A model generated the notes under the pieces. The model searched no databases, was not told where the DNA came from, and worked only from the letters and a program-made list of their open reading frames with translations. From assembly GCF_016785185.1 (NCBI RefSeq), contig NZ_JAEKDY010000154.1: a stretch of DNA of 6,592 nucleotides. One strand, given 5' to 3'. The number at the start of each line of letters is the position of its first letter. Position 1 is the stretch's first letter. Source of the stretch: Heyndrickxia sporothermodurans (GTDB lineage: Bacteria > Bacillota > Bacilli > Bacillales > Bacillaceae_C). Positions 1-5,550 of the stretch are shown in pieces. A program made the position numbers and the translations under genes.

Positions 1-50
1 TAGCCGCAGACCGAATTAATGTACAATTAAATCAGCAACAAGTAGCATGA
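1..50 (+). CDS. Possible C-terminal tail of a convergent gene (partial, 5' end outside window)
   Basis: One plus-strand frame is open from the window edge to a TGA at 48-50 and reads AADRINVQLNQQQVA. It would converge on hsdS, leaving about 50 bases between the two stop codons. Tails of the type AADRIN or AADKI do occur at the ends of some tyrosine recombinases, and recombinase genes can sit beside hsdS genes. However, 16 codons are too few to assign a family, and an open stretch this short is expected often by chance. No function is claimed. Confidence 0.22.
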   Translation, partial: AADRINVQLNQQQVA

Positions 51-99
51 TTTCTGTTTTTAAAAATATATTTTAGAAATTCTGTAGGATTCTGTATTT
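51..99. other. AT-rich stretch after hsdS with palindrome and tandem 8-mers
   Basis: This stretch lies between the hsdS stop and the possible convergent tail. It contains the perfect AT-only palindrome AAAATATATTTT (63-74), flanked by ATTTCT (50-55) and AGAAAT (75-80), which together could fold into a long weak hairpin. Next to it are two copies of ATTCTGTA at 79-86 and 89-96, exactly 10 bases apart. A two-way terminator is possible, but there is no GC-rich stem and no clean U-run, so this is not called as one. Confidence 0.3.
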
Positions 100-645
100 T
101 TAAAAAGAGCAATTATGAAATTGACTCAATTGATTAGTTTCTTCAAAGTTCTTATCAATAAAAGTTACTATTTTATTTTGCAGTTCTACGGGTGGTACAG
201 CTATTCTGATATCTCGAATAATGCCTTGACTAATATTCGGCTGTCCTCCACCTTGAGAAAGATTAATAATTTCTGCACGATGTCCCATTAACCAATAAAA
301 AATAAATTTAGTAATAACTTCTCTAGGTTTTGATAACACACAACATGCTTGATTAGTAGTTGTTTCATATTTAGTTATACCTAGTTTACCAATGGTTGCC
401 CCATACATAGCCATAACTAAAGAATCTTTAGGAAAAACAGTTAAGGCTGAAATTTCATCTAATGCTTGTTGAGATACGTATTTAGATGTTTTTTCTATAT
501 AACTATCTGTTAAATCACCTGTATTTAACCAAGCCATATCTGGAGAGTTATAATACATTTCATTTGATGCTGAAGGTGTAGTACCACTACCTATTACATC
601 GAATAGCCATGATATTTTTTTCTTTGGCCATAGCTTATTACTCAT
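100..645 (-). CDS. hsdS: Type I restriction-modification specificity subunit, half-length (single target-recognition domain)
   Basis: HsdS gives a type I methyltransferase or restriction complex its DNA sequence specificity. The 181-residue product shows one Methylase_S-type unit. It has the entry motif GSGTTPSASN (about 19-28), WLNTGDL (39-45), the core AMYGATIGKLGI (79-90) with TTTNQA (95-100), the exit motif GGGQPNIS (132-139) and the start of the conserved coiled-coil spacer, PPVELQNKIVTFID (151-164). Ordinary HsdS proteins are about 400 residues with two such domains, so the second domain and second conserved region are missing. The start is an ATG overlapping the hsdM stop as ATGA, with AAGGTG upstream inside hsdM, which suggests coupled translation. 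Eight codons after the TAA, in frame, the sequence reads KYRILQNF before a second stop; this faintly resembles the KEYR helix that normally follows, so truncation by decay or rearrangement is likely. It could still work as a half-S dimer. Confidence 0.85.
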   Translation of the reverse strand: MSNKLWPKKKISWLFDVIGSGTTPSASNEMYYNSPDMAWLNTGDLTDSYIEKTSKYVSQQALDEISALTVFPKDSLVMAMYGATIGKLGITKYETTTNQACCVLSKPREVITKFIFYWLMGHRAEIINLSQGGGQPNISQGIIRDIRIAVPPVELQNKIVTFIDKNFEETNQLSQFHNCSF

Positions 646-2654
646 CCCATCACCTTCTTCAACTGCTTTTGAATCTCTGCTTCTAACGCACGAATCTCAT
701 TCATAATTTCTGCTGAACTACGTAATGCTGTGTATTTGTAGAAATGGCGCGTGAATGGAATTTCGTAGCCGATTTTTGTTTTTGATTCATCAATCCATGC
801 ATCTGGAACATGTGGTAATACTTCACGTGCAAAGTAATCATGAATGTTTTCTTTTAACGGTACGTTTTCTGTATCACGTAAGTCTGTATCTGGCTCGATG
901 TCTGTTTTATTTTTCATACATACGTCAGCTGTTTCATCTTTTTCAGATAGACCAGCTAATATCGCTTTTAATATAGGTGCACCAACCGAAATGCCCGCTT
1001 CTTTCAATGCATCTTTTACTACTTTCGTGAACTCGTCACGATTTTTATATACTTTGTCATTTTCTAAAGTGCGTAAAACATATAAAATTTGCGACTGTAG
1101 CTTCTTACCTTCTTCAATTTCAAAGTGCCCTGCATCGCCTTTTTTCTTCGATTTTGCTAAGTTTGCAAAACCTTTTTCCTCTGCAACACGAGCAAGACGC
1201 TCTTCATTTACTTGGAAGTTTAAGCGTAATGGACGTTCGACTGTAATTTTTGCGTAGCCGAAGTCCTTATTATCAAAGATCTTCACGTACTCATTTGGCT
1301 GTGCATCACCGTATAAACGAACAATCTCATTAATTTGCTCTTCTGTAATTTCGTTACGCTTACTACCCATCGACTTCTTCATTTTTTTCGAGAAATCTAC
1401 GGCATTGACTAAACGTACTTTCCCTTTATGAAGAGGTGCTTTATTATTCGTTAATATCCAAATGTACGTTGCAATACCTGTGTTGTAGAAAAGATCGTTC
1501 GGCAGTGCCACAATGCCTTCTACTAAGTCGTTTTCAAGCACATACCTACGAATTTCGCTTTCACCAGAACCTGCATCACCTGTAAATAACGGCGAACCAT
1601 TCATAATGATGGCTAAACGAGAGCCTTGTGGATTTTCTGCAGTGACAGGCTTCATTTTTGAGAGTAAGTGCATTAAAAATAGTAGCTGTCCATCACTCGT
1701 TCTTGGTGTTCCCGGACCAAATCTACCGTTAAAACCTTGTTTCTCATGTTCTTCTTTAATTGGCTTCTCATACGATTTCCAGTCCACGCCGTATGGTGGA
1801 TTTGAAATTAAATAATCGAATTTATCACGCGGGAATTGGTCGTTTGATAACGTATTCCCTAACCGAATGTTACGTGCGTCTTCCCCCTTAATAAGCAAGT
1901 CTGCTTTACAAATCGCATATGATTCGGGGTTAATTTCTTGGCCGAAGAACTCTAAGTGTGCTGTTGGGTTTTGACTTAGTAAATAGTCTTGTGCTACAGA
2001 ACCCATACCACCTGTACCAGCTGCACAGTCATACAATGTTTGTGTTAAACCCGGCTTCTTTAAAATGCTTACATCGTCATGTAGGAATAATAAATGCGTC
2101 ATCAAACGAATTACTTCACGTGGTGTGTAGTGATCCCCTGCTTCTGCATGTTCATTGAAACGACGGATTAATTCCTCAAAAACATAACCCATCTCAATGT
2201 TAGAAACTGTTTCTGGATGTAAATCGATTTCACTGAAACGTTTAATTGTTAAGTACAACAAGTTGTTTTGATCAAGCTTATCAATTTGGCGATCAAAGTC
2301 AAAGTGATCCATAATATCACGAGCCACTTTTGAGAAACCATTTATATAATCACGTAAATTGTCAGCGATGTTATCAGAATCTGTTAATAGCTTTTTAAAA
2401 TCATATTTACTTATGTTGTGGAAATTTTGTTTTGACACACGATTTAAAATCGGTTCACGAGCATCTTCTTTCATTGAAGCAAACTGCTCTGCCTTTGCTA
2501 ATACTTCCTCTTTTGTGCTCTCTAATACGCAGTCAAAACGACGTAATACTGCTAATGGTAAAATTATTTTACCGTAGTCTTCTGGCTTATATGGTCCACG
2601 TAAAATCTCTGCGATTGACCAAATGAAGCTTACTTTGTCTTGGAAGTTAATCAT
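642..2654 (-). CDS. hsdM: Type I restriction-modification N6-adenine DNA methyltransferase subunit
   Basis: HsdM transfers a methyl group from S-adenosylmethionine to N6 of adenine in the site chosen by HsdS, normally as an M2S complex in the cytoplasm. The 670-residue product is intact. It has an N-terminal HsdM helical domain (about 5-140, with WSIAEILRGPYKPEDYGKIILPLAVLRRF-like text split across 12-40), HYTPRE (175-180), the AdoMet-binding motif DCAAGTGG (209-216), GQEINPESYAICKADLL (238-254) and the catalytic NPPY (285-288). A long C-terminal extension reaches 670, so it is larger than the 529-residue EcoKI subunit. The ATG has TGAGGT seven bases upstream. It is first in an hsdM-hsdS operon with a 4-base overlap to hsdS. 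No hsdR lies upstream within the window; it could lie beyond position 1 or be absent. The reading frame shows no damage, in contrast to the neighbouring integrase. Confidence 0.96.
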   Translation of the reverse strand: MINFQDKVSFIWSIAEILRGPYKPEDYGKIILPLAVLRRFDCVLESTKEEVLAKAEQFASMKEDAREPILNRVSKQNFHNISKYDFKKLLTDSDNIADNLRDYINGFSKVARDIMDHFDFDRQIDKLDQNNLLYLTIKRFSEIDLHPETVSNIEMGYVFEELIRRFNEHAEAGDHYTPREVIRLMTHLLFLHDDVSILKKPGLTQTLYDCAAGTGGMGSVAQDYLLSQNPTAHLEFFGQEINPESYAICKADLLIKGEDARNIRLGNTLSNDQFPRDKFDYLISNPPYGVDWKSYEKPIKEEHEKQGFNGRFGPGTPRTSDGQLLFLMHLLSKMKPVTAENPQGSRLAIIMNGSPLFTGDAGSGESEIRRYVLENDLVEGIVALPNDLFYNTGIATYIWILTNNKAPLHKGKVRLVNAVDFSKKMKKSMGSKRNEITEEQINEIVRLYGDAQPNEYVKIFDNKDFGYAKITVERPLRLNFQVNEERLARVAEEKGFANLAKSKKKGDAGHFEIEEGKKLQSQILYVLRTLENDKVYKNRDEFTKVVKDALKEAGISVGAPILKAILAGLSEKDETADVCMKNKTDIEPDTDLRDTENVPLKENIHDYFAREVLPHVPDAWIDESKTKIGYEIPFTRHFYKYTALRSSAEIMNEIRALEAEIQKQLKKVMG

Positions 2655-2737
2655 CTTATGTACCTCATTTAATAAATTTTTTCGAATCTACTTTTTATGT
2701 AGCTAGATTGAGATAATTTGAGTAATTTTTAAAATGC

Positions 2738-2773
2738 TTATCGCTTTGTAATAGCTAATCTAATTTTATCGCT
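2738..2773. repeat. Two direct copies of TTATCGCT in the hsdM leader
   Basis: TTATCGCT occurs at 2738-2745 and 2766-2773, 28 bases apart. It reads AGCGATAA in the direction of hsdM transcription. The right copy also forms one arm and the loop of the small inverted repeat at 2764-2777. The position, between the candidate promoter and hsdM, would suit a regulator or an RNA-level control element, but the repeats are short and the surroundings are AT-rich. Confidence 0.3.
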
Positions 2774-2830
2774 AAAATCACTTAGTGACACCCTATTTAC
2801 TATTCGTCAAAATACCTCATAATACCTACT

Positions 2831-2859
2831 ATTATAAATGTTCGAACATCAAAAAGTAA
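2831..2859 (-). promoter_or_regulatory. Candidate hsdM-hsdS promoter with operator-like palindrome
   Basis: On the minus strand a perfect -10 hexamer TATAAT lies at 2831-2836. The -35 position at 17-base spacing (2854-2859) reads TTACTT and is poor. The perfect 12-base palindrome ATGTTCGAACAT (2838-2849) fills the spacer between the two elements, where a bound protein would block or alter transcription. It contains GTTC and GAAC in the opposite order to the Bacillus LexA box (GAAC-N4-GTTC), so it is not a LexA site. The implied start near 2824 would leave a leader of about 170 bases. Confidence 0.35.
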
Positions 2860-3037
2860 TAGTATATACGAACAATTACTCCAATTGTACAAGCCATGCT
2901 CTGGACTTGATAATAGTAATTGTTTACGTACATTTTTATTTAGAAATAGATGATTATAAGCATATAAATAGGGCGGATTTTAATAATAGAGCGATGAATT
3001 TGTTTATTTAGGTAATGGTCTAATTTTACAAGTGTAA
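2838..3037 (+). pseudogene. Possible decayed glutaredoxin-like fragment
   Basis: A plus-strand frame opens with ATG at 2838 and runs 57 codons to TAG at 3009-3011. Its start, KVIVYTNNYSNC (residues 6-17), resembles the first beta strand and CxxC active-site loop of glutaredoxin/NrdH-like proteins. The first active-site cysteine is replaced by Tyr14 (TAC, one base from TGC). FYLEIDD (33-39) falls roughly where the second strand of the family would be. In another frame just past the stop, EFVYLGNGLILQV (2996-3034) follows, which could be a frameshifted remainder. No Shine-Dalgarno precedes the ATG, and the ORF overlaps the candidate hsdM promoter. Chance resemblance is quite possible, because the match rests on a few residues in AT-rich DNA. 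Confidence 0.22.
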
Positions 3038-3060
3038 AATCAATATTATGTTTTTGACCA

Positions 3061-3086
3061 AAAGAAAAGAGACCAAAATATGGTCT
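3061..3086 (-). terminator. Likely intrinsic terminator of the deaminase gene
   Basis: Read on the minus strand, AGACCA (3081-3086) pairs with TGGTCT (3070-3075) around a 5-base loop, followed by the pyrimidine-rich run CTTTTCTTTT. It lies about 47 bases past the deaminase stop. The stem is only six pairs, so its strength is modest. The plus-strand reading lacks a good U-run. Confidence 0.5.
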
Positions 3087-3132
3087 TTGATAGTTCTTTT
3101 AACTTAGTCTGATTATTGTTATGAAATAACTA

Positions 3133-3639
3133 TTATTTTACAGATTTACGTAAGTTTAATATGTAATTCTCATTATCTTCCCACTTACTCATAAGTTCTT
3201 TTTGTTTAGTTTTTAAATCAAGAAACGGTTCCTCAATCAGTTCAATTTCTTTAAATTTTTTTTCAAACACATTTGAATCTTTAATTTTTTTATACCCACC
3301 AAACCCTAAATCATCATTTAACAACCAAACCACTCTCTTTATTTTTGCAAATAATATAGCACCTGTACACATAGGGCATGGTTCTAAAGTAGAGTATATT
3401 GTGAATTTTTCACCCTTAACCTTAGCATTAAAAATTGCATGACCAGCATTTCGAATTGCATCAACTTCTGCATGTGCTGTCGTATCTTGTTGGGTATGAA
3501 CTCTGTTACGCCCTTTAGCAATTAAATTATTATTTTCATCTACAATAACGGCTCCTATTGGGTAGGTATTCTCAATTAAAGCTTTTTCTGCTTCTCTAAG
3601 TGCCATTTCTAAAAAATACCTATCTTTATCGAAGTTCAT
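3133..3639 (-). CDS. Zinc-dependent nucleoside/base deaminase (TadA / guanine deaminase superfamily), substrate unknown
   Basis: The 168-residue product carries the complete cytidine-deaminase-fold signature. It has PIGAVIV (27-33), HAEVDAI (56-62) with zinc ligand His56 and proton-shuttling Glu58, and EPCPMC (86-91) with zinc ligands Cys88 and Cys91, followed by TGAILFAKIKRVVW (92-105). These residues predict hydrolytic deamination of an amino-purine or amino-pyrimidine in the cytoplasm. HAEV is more like guanine deaminases than TadA proteins (usually HAEM or HAEI), but the C-terminal half matches neither well enough to name the gene. The start at 3639 was chosen because GAGGAG (3647-3652) sits at ideal spacing and conserved family sequence begins there. 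An in-frame ATG at 3702 with AAAGGA would add 21 residues (MHFFVEVNN...) and cannot be excluded. The gene stands alone between the integrase remnant and the hsdM gap. It is probably island cargo, because the tRNA-editing TadA is usually a separate housekeeping gene. Confidence 0.88.
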   Translation of the reverse strand: MNFDKDRYFLEMALREAEKALIENTYPIGAVIVDENNNLIAKGRNRVHTQQDTTAHAEVDAIRNAGHAIFNAKVKGEKFTIYSTLEPCPMCTGAILFAKIKRVVWLLNDDLGFGGYKKIKDSNVFEKKFKEIELIEEPFLDLKTKQKELMSKWEDNENYILNLRKSVK

Positions 3640-3645
3640 TTTTTC

Positions 3646-3652
3646 GCTCCTC
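3646..3652 (-). promoter_or_regulatory. Ribosome binding site deciding the deaminase start
   Basis: GAGGAGC on the minus strand lies six bases before the ATG at 3639. It is much stronger than the AAAGGA before the alternative ATG at 3702, and favours the 168-residue product over the 189-residue one. Confidence 0.7.
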
Positions 3653-3732
3653 ATCAATTTGATTTTTACCAATATGTTGTTTACTTCCACAAAGAAGTGC
3701 ATTTTTCCTTTTAAACCATGAGTTTAGAACAT

Positions 3733-4696
3733 TTACATTCTAACTTTAACATTAATTAATGGTGAAAATGCTCTGTGTTTATCCATTACATCATCACTAA
3801 ATAATTGACATATACTCTAACTATTTCCATGCTTGTATGATCTAATATCTGTTGTAATTCAAAAATTCCCGCACCGTTTTTGACGCTTAATTTTGCAAAT
3901 GTATGCCTAAACGTATGGCAAGAATATCTAACCCCTTTATTTTCCGCTTGCTTGCCGTAAAATGTTACTCCGTTTTGGAATTGCCTTTTAAACATCTTCT
4001 CACCGTCAAGAGTAACAAACAATGCATCTGTTTCCATTACTCCACTAATTTGAATATATTTCTGTAATGATTTTTCATTTTGGCTTGAATAGGCACAATT
4101 CTTTCTTTATACGTCTTTGTATTTCTATTATGAAGTTTTGATTCTTTCCATAAAATATCTTGAACACAAATTCCTTCTAATTCGCACACAACTATGCCTG
4201 TTTCAAGCAGTATAGCGAATAAAAAGTGTAATCCAAAAGAACGCAAATTTGGCTAATTAAAAAGCGTTCCAAGCTGTTCATTAGTAAAGGTTTCAACAAC
4301 CTTTCTACGATCTTTTAGTAGTTTAATATCATTTAACGGATTATCTTTAATGTGCCGTTCACAATGCAAAAAATTTAAAAATGCTCTGATGGCTCTTAGA
4401 CGTGTGTTAATGCTAACTGTTTGTAATCCTTTTACTTTTATACGTGGGATTATACTTTTTATTTGGTCTTTCGTTATGTTGGTAGGAGCAGGGCTATAAT
4501 CTTTTTCCCTAAGTATCTTGTAAAATACAGACAACTCATTTTTATAATATTGTATTGTTTGTGGTCTAAGATTTCTGATTAGACAATCATCAACAAATAA
4601 AGAAAGAGCAGTTTGGAAATCAATTTCCTTTACGATTTTTGGCGAGTTAATGATGGATAGTTCTTCAATTGATAATTCGTTAGTTCGCCTAGCCAT
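3733..4696 (-). pseudogene. Tyrosine recombinase (phage/ICE-type integrase), inactivated by multiple lesions
   Basis: The conceptual product is about 321 residues, a usual integrase length. It starts at ATG 4696 with AGAGAGG eight bases upstream. The first 147 codons give the SAM-like core-binding domain, with SLFVDDCLIRNLRPQTIQYY near 31-50 and SINTRLRAIRAFLNFL near 95-110. A TAG at 4253-4255 then interrupts the frame, which continues directly as PNLRSFGLHFLFAILLETG; a CAG-to-TAG change is the simplest origin. Losing one base from the T5 run at 4071-4075 shifts the frame; restoring it gives KSLQKYIQISGVMETDALFV. A second one-base loss near 3802-3806 separates RVYVN from FSDDVMDKHRAFSPL, and the restored frame ends at TAA 3733-3735. 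The catalytic domain keeps CHTFRHTFAK, the later His (LDHTS) and the nucleophile Tyr (RVYVN). The first catalytic Arg, expected in TGIRxxEL, is Val (GIVVCEL). The enzyme is therefore almost certainly dead. Its place past the tRNA-Leu gene suggests it once integrated the island there. Confidence 0.92.
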
Positions 4697-4781
4697 TTTT
4701 TATTCCTCTCTGTTTAAAGACAGGGTACGCACACGATTTTATGTACACGATAATTTTCAAAGAATAGTATTTTAAATAAAT
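4697..4781. other. Integrase upstream region with direct repeats
   Basis: This gap separates the integrase start from the tRNA operon terminator. It holds the integrase ribosome binding site (4705-4711), the partial inverted repeat CTGT-TTAAAG-ACAG (4710-4723), and two copies of ACACGAT at 4731-4737 and 4745-4751, 14 bases apart. Repeats next to an integrase gene can be arm-type binding sites, but the copies are only seven bases long. No promoter with two good hexamers was found. Confidence 0.35.
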
Positions 4782-4814
4782 AAAAAACGTTCCTTACATA
4801 GAGTAAGAAACGTT
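4782..4814 (-). terminator. Strong intrinsic terminator of the rRNA-tRNA operon
   Basis: On the minus strand AACGTTTCTTAC (4803-4814) pairs fully with GTAAGGAACGTT (4786-4797), 12 pairs with one U-G wobble, around the 5-base loop TCTAT. A run of T follows (T6 including the stem end, complement of 4782-4787). It lies 32 bases beyond the 3' end of tRNA-Leu. It should end the tRNA transcript and insulate the integrase remnant from rRNA-level transcription. Confidence 0.88.
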
Positions 4815-4845
4815 GATTTCACTACATTGGCAAGCAGTGCTATAA

Positions 4846-4927
4846 TACCGGTGGTCGGGGTCGAACCGACACTCCTCACGGAACACGATTTTGAGTCGTG
4901 CGCGTCTGCCAATTCCGCCACACCGGC
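4846..4927 (-). tRNA. tRNA-Leu (anticodon CAA)
   Basis: An 82-nt class II tRNA with a long variable arm. The anticodon loop CTCAAAA is closed by the stem CACGA/TCGTG, so it reads UUG codons. The acceptor GCCGGTG pairs with CACCGGT, with a G-U wobble at 1-72, and the discriminator is A73. CCA is not encoded. It is the last gene of the operon. The terminator is 32 bases downstream and the integrase remnant lies beyond that, so this is the natural candidate attachment gene of the island. Confidence 0.96.
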
Positions 4928-4933
4928 ATATTA

Positions 4934-5007
<74 letters not shown>

Positions 5008-5012
5008 ATTGT

Positions 5013-5087
5013 TGGAGCGGAAGACGGGATTCGAACCCGCGACCCCCACCTTGGCAAGGTGGTGTTCTACCACTGAACTACTTCCGC
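5013..5087 (-). tRNA. tRNA-Gly (anticodon GCC)
   Basis: 75 nt with encoded CCA. The acceptor GCGGAAG pairs with CTTCCGC and the discriminator is U73, as usual for tRNA-Gly. The anticodon stem CCACC/GGTGG closes a loop with GCC. The T arm contains the standard GGTTCGAATCC. Confidence 0.96.
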
Positions 5088-5090
5088 AAA

Positions 5091-5162
5091 CTGGGCTAGC
5101 TGGATTCGAACCAACGAGTGACGGAGTCAAAGTCCGTTGCCTTACCACTTGGCTATAGCCCA
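5091..5162 (-). tRNA. tRNA-Gln (anticodon UUG)
   Basis: 72 nt. The acceptor TGGGCTA pairs with TAGCCCA and the discriminator is G73. The anticodon loop CTTTGAC gives UUG, reading CAA and CAG. CCA is not encoded. A 38-base AT-rich gap on its 5' side separates it from tRNA-His, the longest gap in the cluster, and that gap holds a candidate internal promoter. Confidence 0.96.
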
Positions 5163-5167
5163 ATAAT

Positions 5168-5196
5168 AGTATATGTTTTAAATATTTATTTGTTCA
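5168..5196 (-). promoter_or_regulatory. Candidate internal promoter before tRNA-Gln
   Basis: In the longest gap of the tRNA cluster the minus strand has TGAACA (5191-5196), exactly 17 bases, then TATACT (5168-5173): four and five matches to the sigma-A consensus. The predicted start falls at about 5161-5162, on the first base of tRNA-Gln. It would let the last four tRNAs be made apart from rRNA. AT-rich DNA makes a chance match possible. Confidence 0.3.
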
Positions 5197-5200
5197 TAAA

Positions 5201-5277
5201 TGGGGCGGATGATGGGAATCGAACCCACGAATGTCGGAACCACAATCCGATGCGTTAACCACTTCGCCACATCCGCC
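5201..5277 (-). tRNA. tRNA-His (anticodon GUG)
   Basis: 77 nt including encoded CCA and the extra 5' G(-1) typical of tRNA-His, which pairs with C73. The acceptor GCGGATG pairs with CATCCGC. The anticodon loop TTGTGGT carries GUG. Only one base separates its 5' end from the encoded CCA of tRNA-Trp. Confidence 0.96.
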
Positions 5278-5278
5278 A

Positions 5279-5352
5279 TGGCAGGGGCAGTAGGAATCGA
5301 ACCCACACTGAAGGTTTTGGAGACCTTAGTTCTACCTTTAAACTATGCCCCT
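5279..5352 (-). tRNA. tRNA-Trp (anticodon CCA)
   Basis: 74 nt with encoded CCA. The acceptor AGGGGCA pairs with TGCCCCT and the discriminator is G73. The anticodon loop CTCCAAA carries CCA and decodes UGG. Confidence 0.96.
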
Positions 5353-5359
5353 TTAATAA

Positions 5360-5443
5360 TGGTGGAGGGGGACGGATTCGAACCGCCGAACCCGAAGGAG
5401 CGGATTTACAGTCCGCCGCGTTTAGCCACTTCGCTACCCCTCC
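5360..5443 (-). tRNA. tRNA-Tyr (anticodon GUA)
   Basis: An 84-nt class II tRNA with encoded CCA, discriminator A73 and acceptor GGAGGGG/CCCCTCC. The anticodon loop CTGTAAA carries GUA. The variable arm contains a CCTTCGGG hairpin, as in bacterial tRNA-Tyr. Confidence 0.96.
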
Positions 5444-5466
5444 ATCTCATTACTTTTAGTAATGAA

Positions 5467-5542
<76 letters not shown>

Positions 5543-5550
5543 TTTATAAA

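Larger units (their letters stand above)
2655..3132. other. AT-rich gap between deaminase and hsdM genes
   Basis: These 478 bases hold no confident gene. From right to left on the minus strand they contain a likely terminator for the deaminase gene, a possible decayed glutaredoxin-like reading frame on the plus strand, a candidate hsdM promoter with an overlapping palindrome, and a leader of about 170 bases. The leader includes the short palindrome TCACTTAGTGA (2778-2788), the inverted repeat TTTTA-TCGC-TAAAA (2764-2777) and two copies of TTATCGCT (2738-2745 and 2766-2773). No RNA gene or riboswitch was recognised. Confidence 0.6.

Noticed and set aside
755..2626. Several plus-strand open frames of 64-137 codons
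   Set aside because: All lie antisense within the hsdM coding frame, which has clear motifs throughout. They show no ribosome binding sites or family features.
2838..2849. ATGTTCGAACAT as a LexA SOS box
   Set aside because: The Bacillus box is GAAC-N4-GTTC; here the half-sites are in reverse order with no spacer.
2832..2933. Minus-strand ORF of 33 codons (MYVNNYYYQVQ...)
   Set aside because: No Shine-Dalgarno, no recognisable family, and it overlaps the opposite-strand candidate remnant and the promoter region.
2655..3132. CRISPR array, riboswitch or RNA gene in the gap
   Set aside because: No regular repeats with spacers, and no conserved riboswitch or T-box motif was seen on either strand.
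4037..4246. Two separate short integrase-like genes (4037-4246 and 3786-4037)
   Set aside because: They continue the frame of the upstream piece after a TAG and after a one-base shift, so they are fragments of one broken gene. The first would start only at TTG in mid-domain.
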